Source of the DNA: VXOI01 sp965261945
Lineage (GTDB): Bacteria; Chloroflexota; Dehalococcoidia; Lucifugimonadales; UBA3495
NCBI GenBank assembly: GCA_965261945.1
Contig: CBDHEF010000002.1
Span: 1,550,001-1,614,000 of the forward strand
Direction: 5' to 3'
Length of the DNA: 64,000 bases
The notes below the pieces were generated by a model. That model made no database searches. It saw only the letters and a list, made by a program, of their open reading frames with translations, and was not told where the DNA came from. A program made the position numbers and the translations under genes. Positions 24,133-32,945 of the stretch are shown here, one piece after another (position 1 is the first letter of the stretch; each line of letters starts with the position of its first letter).

Positions 24133-24917
24133 TCAGCTTTGGTCTGCCCCGCCGAGAGTAACGTCGCCGGCGGTCAGGGTGATGAGCCGTCCGCCGTCCA
24201 GTCGGAGAAGCAGATTGCCCGCTTCGTCAACGCCCTCGGCCAGCCCGGCATAGGACTCGTTGCCGGAGGTCGCATTCACCCGGCGCCCAGTGGTATCCAG
24301 CAAGCCACGCCATTCGGGCAGGGTGAATCGCTCCGGCTCAATGCGATGTACAGGTCGTCCAGTTCCAGCAACAACTGCCGTAGCAGCGATGCCCGGCTTA
24401 CGTCGTGTCCGGCTGCGGCGTTGACGCTGGTGGCGATGGCGGAGATCCCATCGGACTCGGCGACATCCAGCGAGACATTTACGCCGATGCCCAAAACAGC
24501 ATAACACACCGAATCGCCCAAGATGGCGCTCTCGGCCAGGATGCCCGCCGCCTTCCGTCCGCCCAGCAGCAGGTCGTTGGGCCACTTGATTCGCGCGTGC
24601 AATCCGGCGGTCTTGCGGACTGCCCGCGCCGCCGCCACGCCGCCGATCATACTGATGAACGGCAGTTGCTCCATGGTTGGCCGAAACAATACCGAGAGCA
24701 AGAGATTGCCCGGTTCGGAAACCCAACTGCGTCCCTGGCGCCCCCGCCCGGCCGACTGCCTTTCGGCAATAACCACGGTGCCTTCCACGGTGCCCTCGTC
24801 CGCCAGCCGGGCCGCCTCGTCCATGGTGGACTTGAGTTCGGGGTAGTACAGGATGCGGCGGGCTACAACATGGGTGAACAGGCCCTCCCGGACAGCAGCG
24901 GCAATGAGGTTTGGCAT
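24133..24917 (-). pseudogene. birA: Biotin-[acetyl-CoA-carboxylase] ligase with a frameshift near the C-terminal domain
   Basis: The first frame (ATG 24917) carries the catalytic domain: LKSTMDEAARL, the biotinoyl-AMP loop AGRGRQGRSW, KWPNDLLL and the GIGVNV segment; there is no N-terminal HTH. After LELDDLYIAL (about 24340) that frame degenerates to a stop at 24276. The adjacent frame continues EPERFTLPEWRGLLDTTGRRV and the proper C-terminal domain (GLAEGVDEAGNLLLRLDGG...) to TGA at 24133. A single one-base change near 24330-24345 restores a normal ligase of about 260 residues. As biotin ligase is usually essential, this may be a sequence error, a true mutation with a second copy elsewhere, or frameshifting. 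Confidence 0.8.
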
Positions 24918-24953
24918 TGTGCAAAGAGTCCTTGGGGACGTCCCCGCCCCAAA

Positions 24954-24973
24954 CCTTCTCCGGCGGGAGAGGG
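24954..24973. repeat. REP-like palindrome between glyS and birA
   Basis: CCTTCTCC GGC GGGAGAGGG, an imperfect inverted repeat of the CCCTCTCC/GGAGAGGG type, in the short gap after the glyS stop region. A second GC-rich inverted pair, GGGGACGTCCCC, lies just before it (24934-24945). Confidence 0.5.
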
Positions 24974-24983
24974 TACCTTTCGG

Positions 24984-26360
24984 CTACCAGCCGTGTTCCA
25001 GCTTGTCGCGCAGGATGTCAACCAGGCGGGACAGCGGCGCCCGCGTCTGGTACATGGTGTCCCGGTCGCGGACGGTGACCTGATGGTCGTCGAGGGAATC
25101 GAAATCCACGGTTACGCAATATGGGGTGCCGATTTCGTCCTGCCGTCGATAGCGGCGACCGATGCTCTGGGCGTCGTCGTACTGGACCCCAAAGTGCGGG
25201 CGCAGCAGGTCGTGAACCCGGCGGGCCGTGGGAGTCAGCCGCTCGTTGCGGCTCAGGGGGAGCACCGCCACGGTCACCGGGGCCAGCCGGCGATGGATGC
25301 GGGAAACGACGCGCACGGTGTTTCCGTCGGGCTCCTCATCGTAGGCATCCAGCCAGAAGGCCAGCGTAGCGCGGTCAACGCCGCCCGAAGGCTCGATGAC
25401 ATAGGGGTAGTAGCGTTCCGCCGGAGTTACGCTATCGTCGAAATACGACAAGTCTTCGCCGCTGAACTCGGCGTGCTGCTTCAGGTCAAAATCGGTTCGG
25501 TCGGCGATGCCCTCCAACTCCGCCCAACCCCAAGGGAAGCGGTACTCGATGTCGTAGCAGTCCTTGGCGTAGTGGGCCAGTTCGTCCGGGCCATGCCTGC
25601 GCAGCCGCAGGTTTTCGGGGCGAATGCCCAGGTCAACGTACCACTGGAAGCGGTCCTTGACCCAGCGGTTCAGCCATTCGAGGTCGGATCCAGGGCGAAC
25701 GAAGAACTCCACCTCCATCTGCTCGAACTCGCGGGTGCGGAAGGTGAAATTGCCGGGGGTGATTTCGTTGCGGAAGGACTTGCCTATCTGCCCGATCCCG
25801 AAGGGCAGCTTCTTGCGGGTGGAGTTCACCACGTTGGGGAAGTTGACAAAGATGCCTTGGGCCGTCTCGGGGCGCAGCCAGACCTCATGGGCGGTGTCCT
25901 CCACCGGCCCCATGAAGGTGCGGAACATCAGATTGAAGCGACGCGGGTCGGTCAGCTCGCCATTGCAGTCCGGGCAGCGCAGGCTCTTCGCGGCTGAGGC
26001 GGCCTGGGGATCAGCGGGGTCTATCCCGGCGTTTTCCATCAGGTGATCCTGCCGGAACCGCTGGTTGCAGCCGCGGCACTCAACCAGGGGATCGCTGAAA
26101 TTCTCCACATGGCCGCTGGCTTCCCAGGTGCGGGGGTGCATCAGGATGGCGGCGTCCAGCCCCACCATGTCATCGCGCCCGGCGATTACCGAGCGCCACC
26201 AGGCCTCTTTGACGTTCCGCTTCAGCTCCACTCCCAAGGGGCCATAGTCCCAGGTGGAGCCGAGGCCGCCATAAATCTCGCTGCTCTGGAATATGAACCC
26301 CCGACGCTTGGACAGGGAGAGCATTTTGTCCATCTCGGCATAGGGCAAAGAGCGGGCCAA
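24984..26360 (-). CDS. glyS: Glycyl-tRNA synthetase, homodimeric type
   Basis: Class II synthetase of the single-chain (archaeal/eukaryotic-like) form, 458 residues: LSLSKRRGFIFQSSEIYGGL, WDYGPLGVELKRN, motif 2 GIGQIGKSFRNEITPGNFTFRTREFEQMEVEFF, and motif 3 YVIEPSGGVDRATLAFW. A zinc-binding pair set (CRGCNQRF...CPDCNGE) lies in the insertion. The C-terminal anticodon-binding domain starts near LAPVTVAVLPLSRNE. The start chosen is TTG 26360, with AGGAGG 7 nt upstream; the ATG 27 nt downstream is the alternative. Confidence 0.94.
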   Translation of the reverse strand: MARSLPYAEMDKMLSLSKRRGFIFQSSEIYGGLGSTWDYGPLGVELKRNVKEAWWRSVIAGRDDMVGLDAAILMHPRTWEASGHVENFSDPLVECRGCNQRFRQDHLMENAGIDPADPQAASAAKSLRCPDCNGELTDPRRFNLMFRTFMGPVEDTAHEVWLRPETAQGIFVNFPNVVNSTRKKLPFGIGQIGKSFRNEITPGNFTFRTREFEQMEVEFFVRPGSDLEWLNRWVKDRFQWYVDLGIRPENLRLRRHGPDELAHYAKDCYDIEYRFPWGWAELEGIADRTDFDLKQHAEFSGEDLSYFDDSVTPAERYYPYVIEPSGGVDRATLAFWLDAYDEEPDGNTVRVVSRIHRRLAPVTVAVLPLSRNERLTPTARRVHDLLRPHFGVQYDDAQSIGRRYRRQDEIGTPYCVTVDFDSLDDHQVTVRDRDTMYQTRAPLSRLVDILRDKLEHGW

Positions 26361-26445
26361 AGGGGGACCTCCTGAGTGGCAGATGCTTGAGTTGGTATTG
26401 TAGAGTACAGCCATTCTCAGCTTGGGGAAACCAACGGCTGGCTGC

Positions 26446-27267
26446 TTACGGTTTCGTGGCTATCGCTTCCCCGAATGCGATAGCGCCGGAAGCTGCGGGG
26501 TTGTCGCGCCACTCGCCCAGGAGCCGCCGCCACGACTCAATGCCCTCGTGGGTGGCCAGACCGAAGTTAGTCAACGCCGCTATTACTGCCGGGGAAAAGA
26601 ACCAGTCAGAAATGAACCCATGGAGAAAGGCAACATCTCCCGTCGAGCTGAAAGCGTCAAAGGATGCGGTTGCCTTTATGTCGGCAAACCCGGCGTCAAG
26701 CAAGGCCGCCTTTAGTTCCCTGCCGAAGTTCGGATGGCCGCCGTTGCCTTGGACCAGCCTGGAGAATGTCCCCCAGGCTTCCGCAATTTCTTTGGGCTGT
26801 GGCTCCAGGTATGACGACGCCACAATGGCCTCCCGGCTGGCTATGATGCCGCCCGGCTTCAATACCCGCCTGACCTCGGCCAGCGCCGCCTGGGTATCCG
26901 GAATGTGCATCAGGACGGCGTGGCAGTGAGCCACGTCGAAGTAGTTGTCCTCGAAGGGAAGTGCGTTCACGCTGCCAACGTGCAAGACCATGTTTTCGTG
27001 GCCACCGGACGCAGCGGCCTGCCTGGCCAGTTCAATCTGCGATTCCTCCATGTCAATGCCGTGCAACTCGCCCGGCGCTATCCGCTCGGCCAGACCGACG
27101 GAAATCGTGCCCGGCCCGCAGCCGAAGTCCAGCACCCGCAGCCCCAGCTTCAGGCGCGGCAACAGGTGGGCAGCGTTGGTGGAGGCGCTGCGCCGGTTGA
27201 GGAGTTGGCGGAACTCATCGCTGTAACCCATAGTGTACGAGGCAGTGTTCTCGGTCTGTTCTACCAT
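26446..27267 (-). CDS. SAM-dependent class I methyltransferase
   Basis: 273 residues. Motif I VLDFGCGPGT (45-54), the acidic ribose-binding residue in HGIDMEESQIELAR, and ALPFEDNYFDVAHCHAVLMHIPD followed by EVRRVLKPGG form a complete Methyltransf_11/25 domain of the UbiE-like type. The C-terminal 90 residues are less conserved. Acceptor unknown; there is no menaquinone or ubiquinone context. It is divergent from the ribosomal superoperon across about 410 bp. Confidence 0.87.
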   Translation of the reverse strand: MVEQTENTASYTMGYSDEFRQLLNRRSASTNAAHLLPRLKLGLRVLDFGCGPGTISVGLAERIAPGELHGIDMEESQIELARQAAASGGHENMVLHVGSVNALPFEDNYFDVAHCHAVLMHIPDTQAALAEVRRVLKPGGIIASREAIVASSYLEPQPKEIAEAWGTFSRLVQGNGGHPNFGRELKAALLDAGFADIKATASFDAFSSTGDVAFLHGFISDWFFSPAVIAALTNFGLATHEGIESWRRLLGEWRDNPAASGAIAFGEAIATKP

Positions 27268-27445
27268 GTTTGTTCTACCTACTCTACCCAGATTGAAGTG
27301 TGAAACTGAACCGCTGTGCCGGCAAACAGGAAAGGCTTGAAACTGCCTGCGCCATTATACAACGCTGCGATGCCATCCGCTCCGCAACCAGCGGGCATTC
27401 GCAGGGCGGCACCGCCTGTCTTGCGAGACGGGTCATCCAGTTGTT

Positions 27446-27554
27446 CCCTCTCCCAGGGGGTAGGCTGGGGTGTTCCCGCTTGCGAGGGGACGTTTTGCCA
27501 CCCGGATTTCATCCTGCACCCCCCAGCCCCTCTCCTCAAAGGAAAGGGGAGAGT
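27446..27554. repeat. REP-like element upstream of the ribosomal superoperon
   Basis: Within the roughly 410-bp gap between the methyltransferase and rpsL there is a GC-rich inverted arrangement: CCCTCTCCCAGGGGG near 27446, GGCTGGGG (27463-27470) facing CCCCAGCC (27522-27529), and CCCCTCTCC (27527-27535) facing GGGGAGAG (27546-27553). It belongs with the other CTCTCC/GGAGAG palindromes of the window. The rest of the gap holds no gene. Confidence 0.5.
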
Positions 27555-27616
27555 CAAAAGAGACTGGTTATGTGAAACGTGTCCGGTGAAGGCCGGGTGA
27601 ATCTGTGATATAGTTA

Positions 27617-27645
27617 TTGACATTCGGCGTGAGCCTTGATAGATT
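27617..27645 (+). promoter_or_regulatory. Promoter of the ribosomal superoperon
   Basis: Perfect -35 TTGACA at 27617-27622, a 17-bp spacer and TAGATT at 27640-27645. The expected start is about 30 nt before the rpsL ATG. It is the only strong promoter I see before the 21-kb run of ribosomal genes. Confidence 0.7.
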
Positions 27646-27680
27646 TGTAGTCCCACTGAAAGGTGTGCGGAGAATAACCT

Positions 27681-28097
27681 ATGCCTACAGTCAATCAACT
27701 TGTGCGAAAGGGCCGACAGCCGGTCCGCAAACGGACCAAGGCCCCGGCCATGCACTGGGTGCAGAACTCCCTGCGAAACCGCGTGAAGTGGGGCCCAGGT
27801 TGCCCGCAACGGCGCGGCGTCTGCATTCAGGTACGCACCATGACCCCCAAGAAGCCCAACTCGGCGTTGCGCAAAATTGCTCGCGTCAGGCTGACCAACG
27901 GGGTCGAGGTCACCGCCTACATCGGCGGCGAAGGGCACAACCTTCAGGAGCACTCCGTGGTGCTGATACGCGGCGGAAGGGTCAAGGACCTGCCGGGTGT
28001 CCGCTATCACGTGGTGCGCAGCGCCTTGGACTGCGAGGGTGTGAACGACCGTCGACAGGGGCGCAGCAAGTACGGAGCCAACCGTCCCCGCCGCTAG
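27681..28097 (+). CDS. rpsL: 30S ribosomal protein S12
   Basis: Decoding-centre protein. PTVNQLVRKGR start, CPQRRGVC, MTPKKPNSALRKIARVRLTNG (the streptomycin-resistance lysine lies in PKKPNS) and GVRYHVVRSALDC are diagnostic. Between KAPAM and GPGCPQRR there is a loop of about 17 residues (HWVQNSLRNRVKW) longer than in E. coli; a loop of this kind occurs in Chloroflexota. 138 residues. First gene of the str-S10-spc-alpha run. Confidence 0.97.
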   Translation: MPTVNQLVRKGRQPVRKRTKAPAMHWVQNSLRNRVKWGPGCPQRRGVCIQVRTMTPKKPNSALRKIARVRLTNGVEVTAYIGGEGHNLQEHSVVLIRGGRVKDLPGVRYHVVRSALDCEGVNDRRQGRSKYGANRPRR

Positions 28098-28173
28098 ACG
28101 CGGCGGTTTTCGGCTTCCCCCGAATTCCGGCGGCAGGATACAGGCGCCGGAAATTGAACCAAAGGTGTAACCG

Positions 28174-28644
28174 ATGTCCAGAAGGAGACGCGCCGAACGG
28201 CGCACCATCACGCCCGACCCGCGCTTCAACAACGCGGAGCTGGCCCGGTTTATCAACCGGCTGATGCTGCAAGGCAAGAAATCGATAGCGCAGAGGCTGA
28301 CCTACAACGCTTTCACAATAATTCAAGGTGAATCGAGCCGCGAGCCGCTGGACGTCTTTCAGCAGGCCCTGCGCAATGCCACTCCCGCAGTGGAAGTGCG
28401 GCCCAAACGTGTGGGCGGCGCAACCATTCAGGTGCCCACCGAGCTGCGTGTTGAGCGCAGTGAGGCGCTGGCAATGCGCTGGCTTATCCGGGGAGCAAGG
28501 TCGCGCAAGGGTATTCCCATGCGCCGGGGCTTGGCCCTCGAGTTGATGGACGCCGCCCGCGGCGAGGGATCCGCGGTTCGCCGCAGGGAGGAGTTGCACC
28601 GAATGGCAGAGGCCAATCGCGCCTTTGTTCACTACCGCCGGTAA
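28174..28644 (+). CDS. rpsG: 30S ribosomal protein S7
   Basis: Primary 16S rRNA binder that nucleates the 30S head. SRRRRAERRTITPDPRFNNAELARFINRLM, then GKKSIAQRLTYNAF, NATPAVEVRPKRVGGATIQVP and RWLIRGARSRKG are classic S7. 156 residues, normal. It lies 76 bp after rpsL and 46 bp before fusA. Confidence 0.97.
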   Translation: MSRRRRAERRTITPDPRFNNAELARFINRLMLQGKKSIAQRLTYNAFTIIQGESSREPLDVFQQALRNATPAVEVRPKRVGGATIQVPTELRVERSEALAMRWLIRGARSRKGIPMRRGLALELMDAARGEGSAVRRREELHRMAEANRAFVHYRR

Positions 28645-28690
28645 TTCCGGCACCCGGTAGCGCAAAGACAGGTTCCCGCTTCTTCACCAA

Positions 28691-30778
28691 GTGCCCAACG
28701 CTATGCAAGACACTTTCCCAATAGACAAAATCCGAAATATCGGATTTATCGCCCATATTGACGCTGGCAAGACCACCGTAACCGAGCAAGTGCTATACGC
28801 CACCGGCCGCATTCACCGGGTGGGCGGCGTGGACGACGGGACTACGGCAATGGACTGGATGCCCCAGGAACGGGAACGGGGCATCACGATCACCGCCGCA
28901 GCAACCACGGCCCAGTGGCAGGACTGCCGCATCAATATCATCGACACCCCCGGCCACGTCGATTTCACAGCCGAGGTCGAACGTTCCCTGCGCGTCTTGG
29001 ATGGCGGCGTTGTCGTCCTTGATGCCGTGGCGGGTGTCCAGTCGCAATCGGAAACTGTCTGGCGTCAGGCCGACACCTACTCCGTACCCCGCATCTGCTT
29101 CGTGAACAAGATGGACCGGGTTGGCGCCAGCTATGAGCGCACTCTCGACTCCATCCGGCGGCGTCTCAACGCCAACCCGGTCACTATCCAGTTGCCCATG
29201 GGGGAGGAAGACCAGTTCTGCGGCACCATAGACCTAATCGGTGGACGCGCCACTGTATATCCCGTGGGCCGGGGCCGTCGCAGCAGCGCCGAGGACTACG
29301 AAATTCTTTCCGTTCCTGCCGAGTACGAGGACGAATATTACCGCTACCGGCAGGAGATGATAGAGAAGATAGTTGAAACGGATGAGCAACTGCTCATCCG
29401 TTATCTTGAGGGTGAAGAACTCTCGCCCGAAGACCTCCGGGAAGCCCTGCGCCGGGCCACCGTCTCACAGACACTGGTTCCGGTGCTGTGCGGCAGCGCG
29501 ATTTCCGGCAAAGGGGTTCATCCTCTGCTGGACGCCGTGCTATGTTACCTTCCATCTCCCGCTGACGTGCCGCCGGTGGAGGGAGTCAGCCCCCAGACCG
29601 AAGAGACCGAACTGCGCTACCCCGACGATGATGGCCCGCTGGCGGCCTTGGCGTTTAAGGTGGCGACCGACCCGTACGTGGGCAGGCTCGTCTTCCTGAG
29701 GGTCTACTCCGGGCGGGTGAAATCCGGCGCGACGGTACAGAACGTGTCTCGCCACAACCGCGAGCGGATGGGCCGGCTCCTGCTGATGCACGCCAACCAC
29801 CGCGAGGAATTGGAAGACGTGACGGCGGGCAACATCTGCGCCGCCGTCGGCCTGAAGAACACCTTCACCGGAGACACCGTCTGCGGCGACTTGAACCAGG
29901 TCATCCTGGAGCCGCCCAAGTTCCCCAGCCCCGTCGTTTCGGTGGCCATCGAGCCGATGACCCGCGCCGACCAGGACCGGCTCAGCGACGCCATGCGCAA
30001 GCTGTCCGACGAAGATCCCACTTTCATTGTGCGCTTCAACGAGGAAACCGGCCAAACGGTCATGTCCGGCATGGGCGAGCTGCACCTGGAAGTACTGGTC
30101 GACCGGATGCGCCGTGAGTTCAACGTGGAAGCCCAGGTTGGGCGCCCCCGCGTGTCTTACCGCGAAACGCTGACCCGCCCCTACCGCTCCGATGCCAGGT
30201 TTGTCCGGCAGACCGGCGGCCACGGGCAGTACGGCCATGTGGTGCTGGTACTCCAGCCCCTTGACCGCGGGGAAGGCATACAGTTCGTCAATGACATCGG
30301 CGGAGGCGTAATTCCCCGCGAATACATCCCCGCAGTGGAGAAAGGCGTCCGGGAAGCACTGGACAACGGGCCGCTGGGCGGTTATCCTCTTGTAGATTTG
30401 AAAGTCACTTTGGTCGACGGCAGTTACCATACCGTCGATTCATCCGAGATGTCTTTCCGAAGCGCCGGGATGATGGCCATCCGGGAAGGAGTCAGAAAGG
30501 CTGGCCCGGTCCTATTGGAGCCCATCGCCGAGCTTGAAGTGGTGACGCCAGGGGACTTCCTTGGCGACGTGATCGGCGACTTGGGAACGAGGCGCGCTCA
30601 CATTCGCACCATTGAGGGTCAGGAAAGCCTTCAGACAGTACGGGCGACGGTGCCGCTGGGAGAGACGTTCTCCTACACCACGGCCCTGCGGTCCATAACT
30701 CAGGGGCGGGCCTCCTACACCATGGAGTTCCGCTACTACGAACCAGTCCCCGAAGGGTTGCTCCGAACCCTGCTTTAA
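28691..30778 (+). CDS. fusA: Elongation factor G
   Basis: Translocase GTPase. P-loop AHIDAGKTT (21-29), switch-region RERGITITAAATT, DTPGH (85-89) and NKMD (139-142), then domains II-V through GMGELHLEVLVDRM and GRASYTMEFRYYEPVP. 695 residues. GTG 28691 or ATG 28703 could start it; no strong ribosome site distinguishes them. Unlike many str operons, tuf does not follow; rpsJ comes next. Confidence 0.96.
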   Translation: MPNAMQDTFPIDKIRNIGFIAHIDAGKTTVTEQVLYATGRIHRVGGVDDGTTAMDWMPQERERGITITAAATTAQWQDCRINIIDTPGHVDFTAEVERSLRVLDGGVVVLDAVAGVQSQSETVWRQADTYSVPRICFVNKMDRVGASYERTLDSIRRRLNANPVTIQLPMGEEDQFCGTIDLIGGRATVYPVGRGRRSSAEDYEILSVPAEYEDEYYRYRQEMIEKIVETDEQLLIRYLEGEELSPEDLREALRRATVSQTLVPVLCGSAISGKGVHPLLDAVLCYLPSPADVPPVEGVSPQTEETELRYPDDDGPLAALAFKVATDPYVGRLVFLRVYSGRVKSGATVQNVSRHNRERMGRLLLMHANHREELEDVTAGNICAAVGLKNTFTGDTVCGDLNQVILEPPKFPSPVVSVAIEPMTRADQDRLSDAMRKLSDEDPTFIVRFNEETGQTVMSGMGELHLEVLVDRMRREFNVEAQVGRPRVSYRETLTRPYRSDARFVRQTGGHGQYGHVVLVLQPLDRGEGIQFVNDIGGGVIPREYIPAVEKGVREALDNGPLGGYPLVDLKVTLVDGSYHTVDSSEMSFRSAGMMAIREGVRKAGPVLLEPIAELEVVTPGDFLGDVIGDLGTRRAHIRTIEGQESLQTVRATVPLGETFSYTTALRSITQGRASYTMEFRYYEPVPEGLLRTLL

Positions 30779-30886
30779 CCGGTGAGGCTGTAAGCTCCGG
30801 GCCCATTCGGCGCAATTCTTCGAGTTCTATCTTTAATGACGCAGTTGCAGACCGGGAAGCAGATCCCGGCAAACTGAAGTAGGCGT

Positions 30887-31198
30887 ATGCAGACAAGGCA
30901 GAAAGTCAGGATCATCCTGAAGGCGTTTGACCATAAGATGCTGGATCTGTCGACCGGCCAGATAGTCGAAACTGCCGAGCGCACCGGGGCTAGGGTCGCC
31001 GGGCCAGTGCCTTTGCCCACCCACATACGCCGCTTCTGCGTCATCCGGGGGCCCCACGTCGACAAGGACTCACGGGAGCACTTTGAGATTCGCACCCACA
31101 AGCGCCTGATCGACATACTGGAGCCAACCTCCAAGACCATTGACTCATTGACCCGGCTGAATCTGCCTGCCGGGGTCGACATCTCCATTAAACTCTAG
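30887..31198 (+). CDS. rpsJ: 30S ribosomal protein S10
   Basis: Head protein of the 30S subunit, also NusE in antitermination. KVRIILKAFDHKMLD, TGARVAGPVPLPTHIRRF and RSPHVDKDSREHFEIRTHKR-type segments (here GPHVDKDSREHFEIRTHKR) followed by LPAGVDISIKL cover the whole family. 103 residues. It opens the S10 block, about 110 bp after fusA. Confidence 0.97.
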   Translation: MQTRQKVRIILKAFDHKMLDLSTGQIVETAERTGARVAGPVPLPTHIRRFCVIRGPHVDKDSREHFEIRTHKRLIDILEPTSKTIDSLTRLNLPAGVDISIKL

Positions 31199-31230
31199 GC
31201 CTGACTTTATCAGGCCAAGGCCGGCTTATT

Positions 31231-31848
31231 ATGCTACGGGGATTTCTGGGCAAAAAAATAGGTATGACTCAAGTCTTCCGGGAAAACGGCAATGTTGTCC
31301 CGGTTACCCTGATCGAGGCAGGCCCCTGCGTTGTGACCCAGGTCAAAACGAAGGATGCCGACGGTTATGAGGCCGTGCAGTTGGGCTTTGGGGACGCCAA
31401 GCGGCCCAACAAGCCGATGCAGGGCCACTTCCGGCCCAGCAGCCGGTCCAGCCGTTACCTCCGAGAGGTGAAAGCCGACAACCCGGCGGAATACTCGATA
31501 GGCCAGACCGTGGGCGTCGACATCTTCACCGAGGGCGAGAAAGTCGACATCATCGGGCGCTCCAAGGGCCGGGGTTTTGCCGGCACAATGAAGCGCCACG
31601 GCTTCGGCGGCGGCCCGCGCACTCACGGGCAGTCCGACCGCGCCCGGGCCCCAGGCTCCATCGGCGGCGGCACCACGCCCGGCAAGGTGTTCAAAGGCAT
31701 GAAAATGGCCGGGCACATGGGCAACCGTCGCATCACGGTCAAGGGTCTGGAAATCATCGGTGTGGATACCGACCGCAACATTCTGATAGTCAAAGGGGGC
31801 ATCCCCGGCGCACCCAATACCTTGGTGCAAATCCGGCGGGTCGCCTGA
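31231..31848 (+). CDS. rplC: 50S ribosomal protein L3
   Basis: Near the peptidyl-transferase centre. GFLGKKIGMTQVF start, FGGGPRTHGQSDRARAPGSIG and GKVFKGMKMAGHMGNRR are diagnostic; the glutamine methylated in other bacteria is in the HGQSD stretch. 205 residues, typical. Confidence 0.97.
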   Translation: MLRGFLGKKIGMTQVFRENGNVVPVTLIEAGPCVVTQVKTKDADGYEAVQLGFGDAKRPNKPMQGHFRPSSRSSRYLREVKADNPAEYSIGQTVGVDIFTEGEKVDIIGRSKGRGFAGTMKRHGFGGGPRTHGQSDRARAPGSIGGGTTPGKVFKGMKMAGHMGNRRITVKGLEIIGVDTDRNILIVKGGIPGAPNTLVQIRRVA

Positions 31849-31867
31849 TCCCATAGGCAGCAGCAAT

Positions 31868-32650
31868 ATGCAAGTCGAAGTCAGAAATCAGTCCGGCGAT
31901 ACCGTTGAGAACATTGAACTCAGCGATGCCGTGTTCAATGTGCCGATGAATCCTTCCTTGGTGCATCAGGCAATGGTGATTTACCAGTCCAACCGGCGGC
32001 AGGGCACCCATGACACCAAGACCCGCGCAGAGGTGTCGGGCGGGGGCCGCAAGCCGTGGATCCAGAAGCACACCGGCCGCGCCCGGCAGGGCAGCATCCG
32101 CTCCCCTCAGTGGCGGCACGGAGGTGTGGTCTTTGGTCCACATCCGCGCAGCTACCGAAGGGCGCTACCGCGACGGATGCGCCGCCTTGCTCTGCGCTGC
32201 GTCCTTTCGGACAAAGCCCGCAGCGACCGCTTGGTGTGCCTCGACTCTATGGACCTCATTGACGGCAAGACCCGCTCAATGGTGGGACTGCTGGGGCGAC
32301 TCAACGTGTCCGGTTCGGCGCTGATAGTAACCTTGGACGGCAACCAGGATGTGGTGCAGGCGGCCGGCAACCTGAAGAAAATCTACACCCTCCCGGTTAA
32401 TCAGTTGAACGCGGAGGCCCTTCTGTCCCGCGATATGCTGATACTGACCGTGGAGGCCGCTCGTTGGGCCGAGGAAACCTTGGCTGCGGAACCGCACGGC
32501 CGCAGGGGGCGCAAGTTTGCCTCCGAAGAAGGGGCCGGGGCCGAAGCCGAAGACCGTCCGGATACCGATGAGGAATCCGCTATATCGGTATCAGACGACT
32601 CGGTATCCGAGAGTGATGCCGACCCCGGATCTGGCGAGGACGGTGAGTAG
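31868..32650 (+). CDS. rplD: 50S ribosomal protein L4 with acidic C-terminal extension
   Basis: Core L4 (NQSGDTVENIELSDAVF, the tunnel loop with GTHDTKTRAEVSGGGRKPW and TGRARQGSIRSPQWRHGG) ends near residue 204. About 55 residues follow that are not in standard L4 (about 205 residues in total): a short basic stretch GRRGRK, then an Asp/Glu/Ser-rich tail (EEGAGAEAEDRPDTDEESA...). It is also a likely S10-operon autoregulator in other bacteria. The TAG stop abuts the ATG of rplW. Confidence 0.95.
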   Translation: MQVEVRNQSGDTVENIELSDAVFNVPMNPSLVHQAMVIYQSNRRQGTHDTKTRAEVSGGGRKPWIQKHTGRARQGSIRSPQWRHGGVVFGPHPRSYRRALPRRMRRLALRCVLSDKARSDRLVCLDSMDLIDGKTRSMVGLLGRLNVSGSALIVTLDGNQDVVQAAGNLKKIYTLPVNQLNAEALLSRDMLILTVEAARWAEETLAAEPHGRRGRKFASEEGAGAEAEDRPDTDEESAISVSDDSVSESDADPGSGEDGE

Positions 32651-32935
32651 ATGGAAATTCATCGCGTTCTGCTCAAGCCGACCATTACGGAAAAGAGCAC
32701 GATTCTGCAAGAGTCGGGCAAGTACACCTTTGAAATCGCTCCCAAGGCCAACAAGGTGGAGGTCAAGGAGGCGGTGGAAAAGAATTTCAATGTTTCAGTC
32801 TTGGACGTGAACATCTCCAAGCTGCGGGGCAAGCGCAAGCGCTACGGCCCCCGCTCGGTGAAGCAGCCCGACGTCAAGAAAGCGGTGGTCACCCTGAAAC
32901 AGGGCGACCGCATCAACCTGATAGAAGGTCTCTAA
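32651..32935 (+). CDS. rplW: 50S ribosomal protein L23
   Basis: Tunnel-exit protein, docking site for trigger factor and SRP. EIHRVLLKPTITEKST, YTFEIAPKANKVEVKEAVE, and GKRKRYGPRSVKQPDVKKAVVTL. 94 residues, normal. Starts immediately after the rplD stop, so translation is coupled. Confidence 0.96.
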   Translation: MEIHRVLLKPTITEKSTILQESGKYTFEIAPKANKVEVKEAVEKNFNVSVLDVNISKLRGKRKRYGPRSVKQPDVKKAVVTLKQGDRINLIEGL

Positions 32936-32945
32936 GGGGCGCTTT

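Noticed and set aside
27268..27680. Small proteins in the gap before rpsL
   Set aside because: The frames overlap a GC-rich palindromic element and have no ribosome sites or family features.
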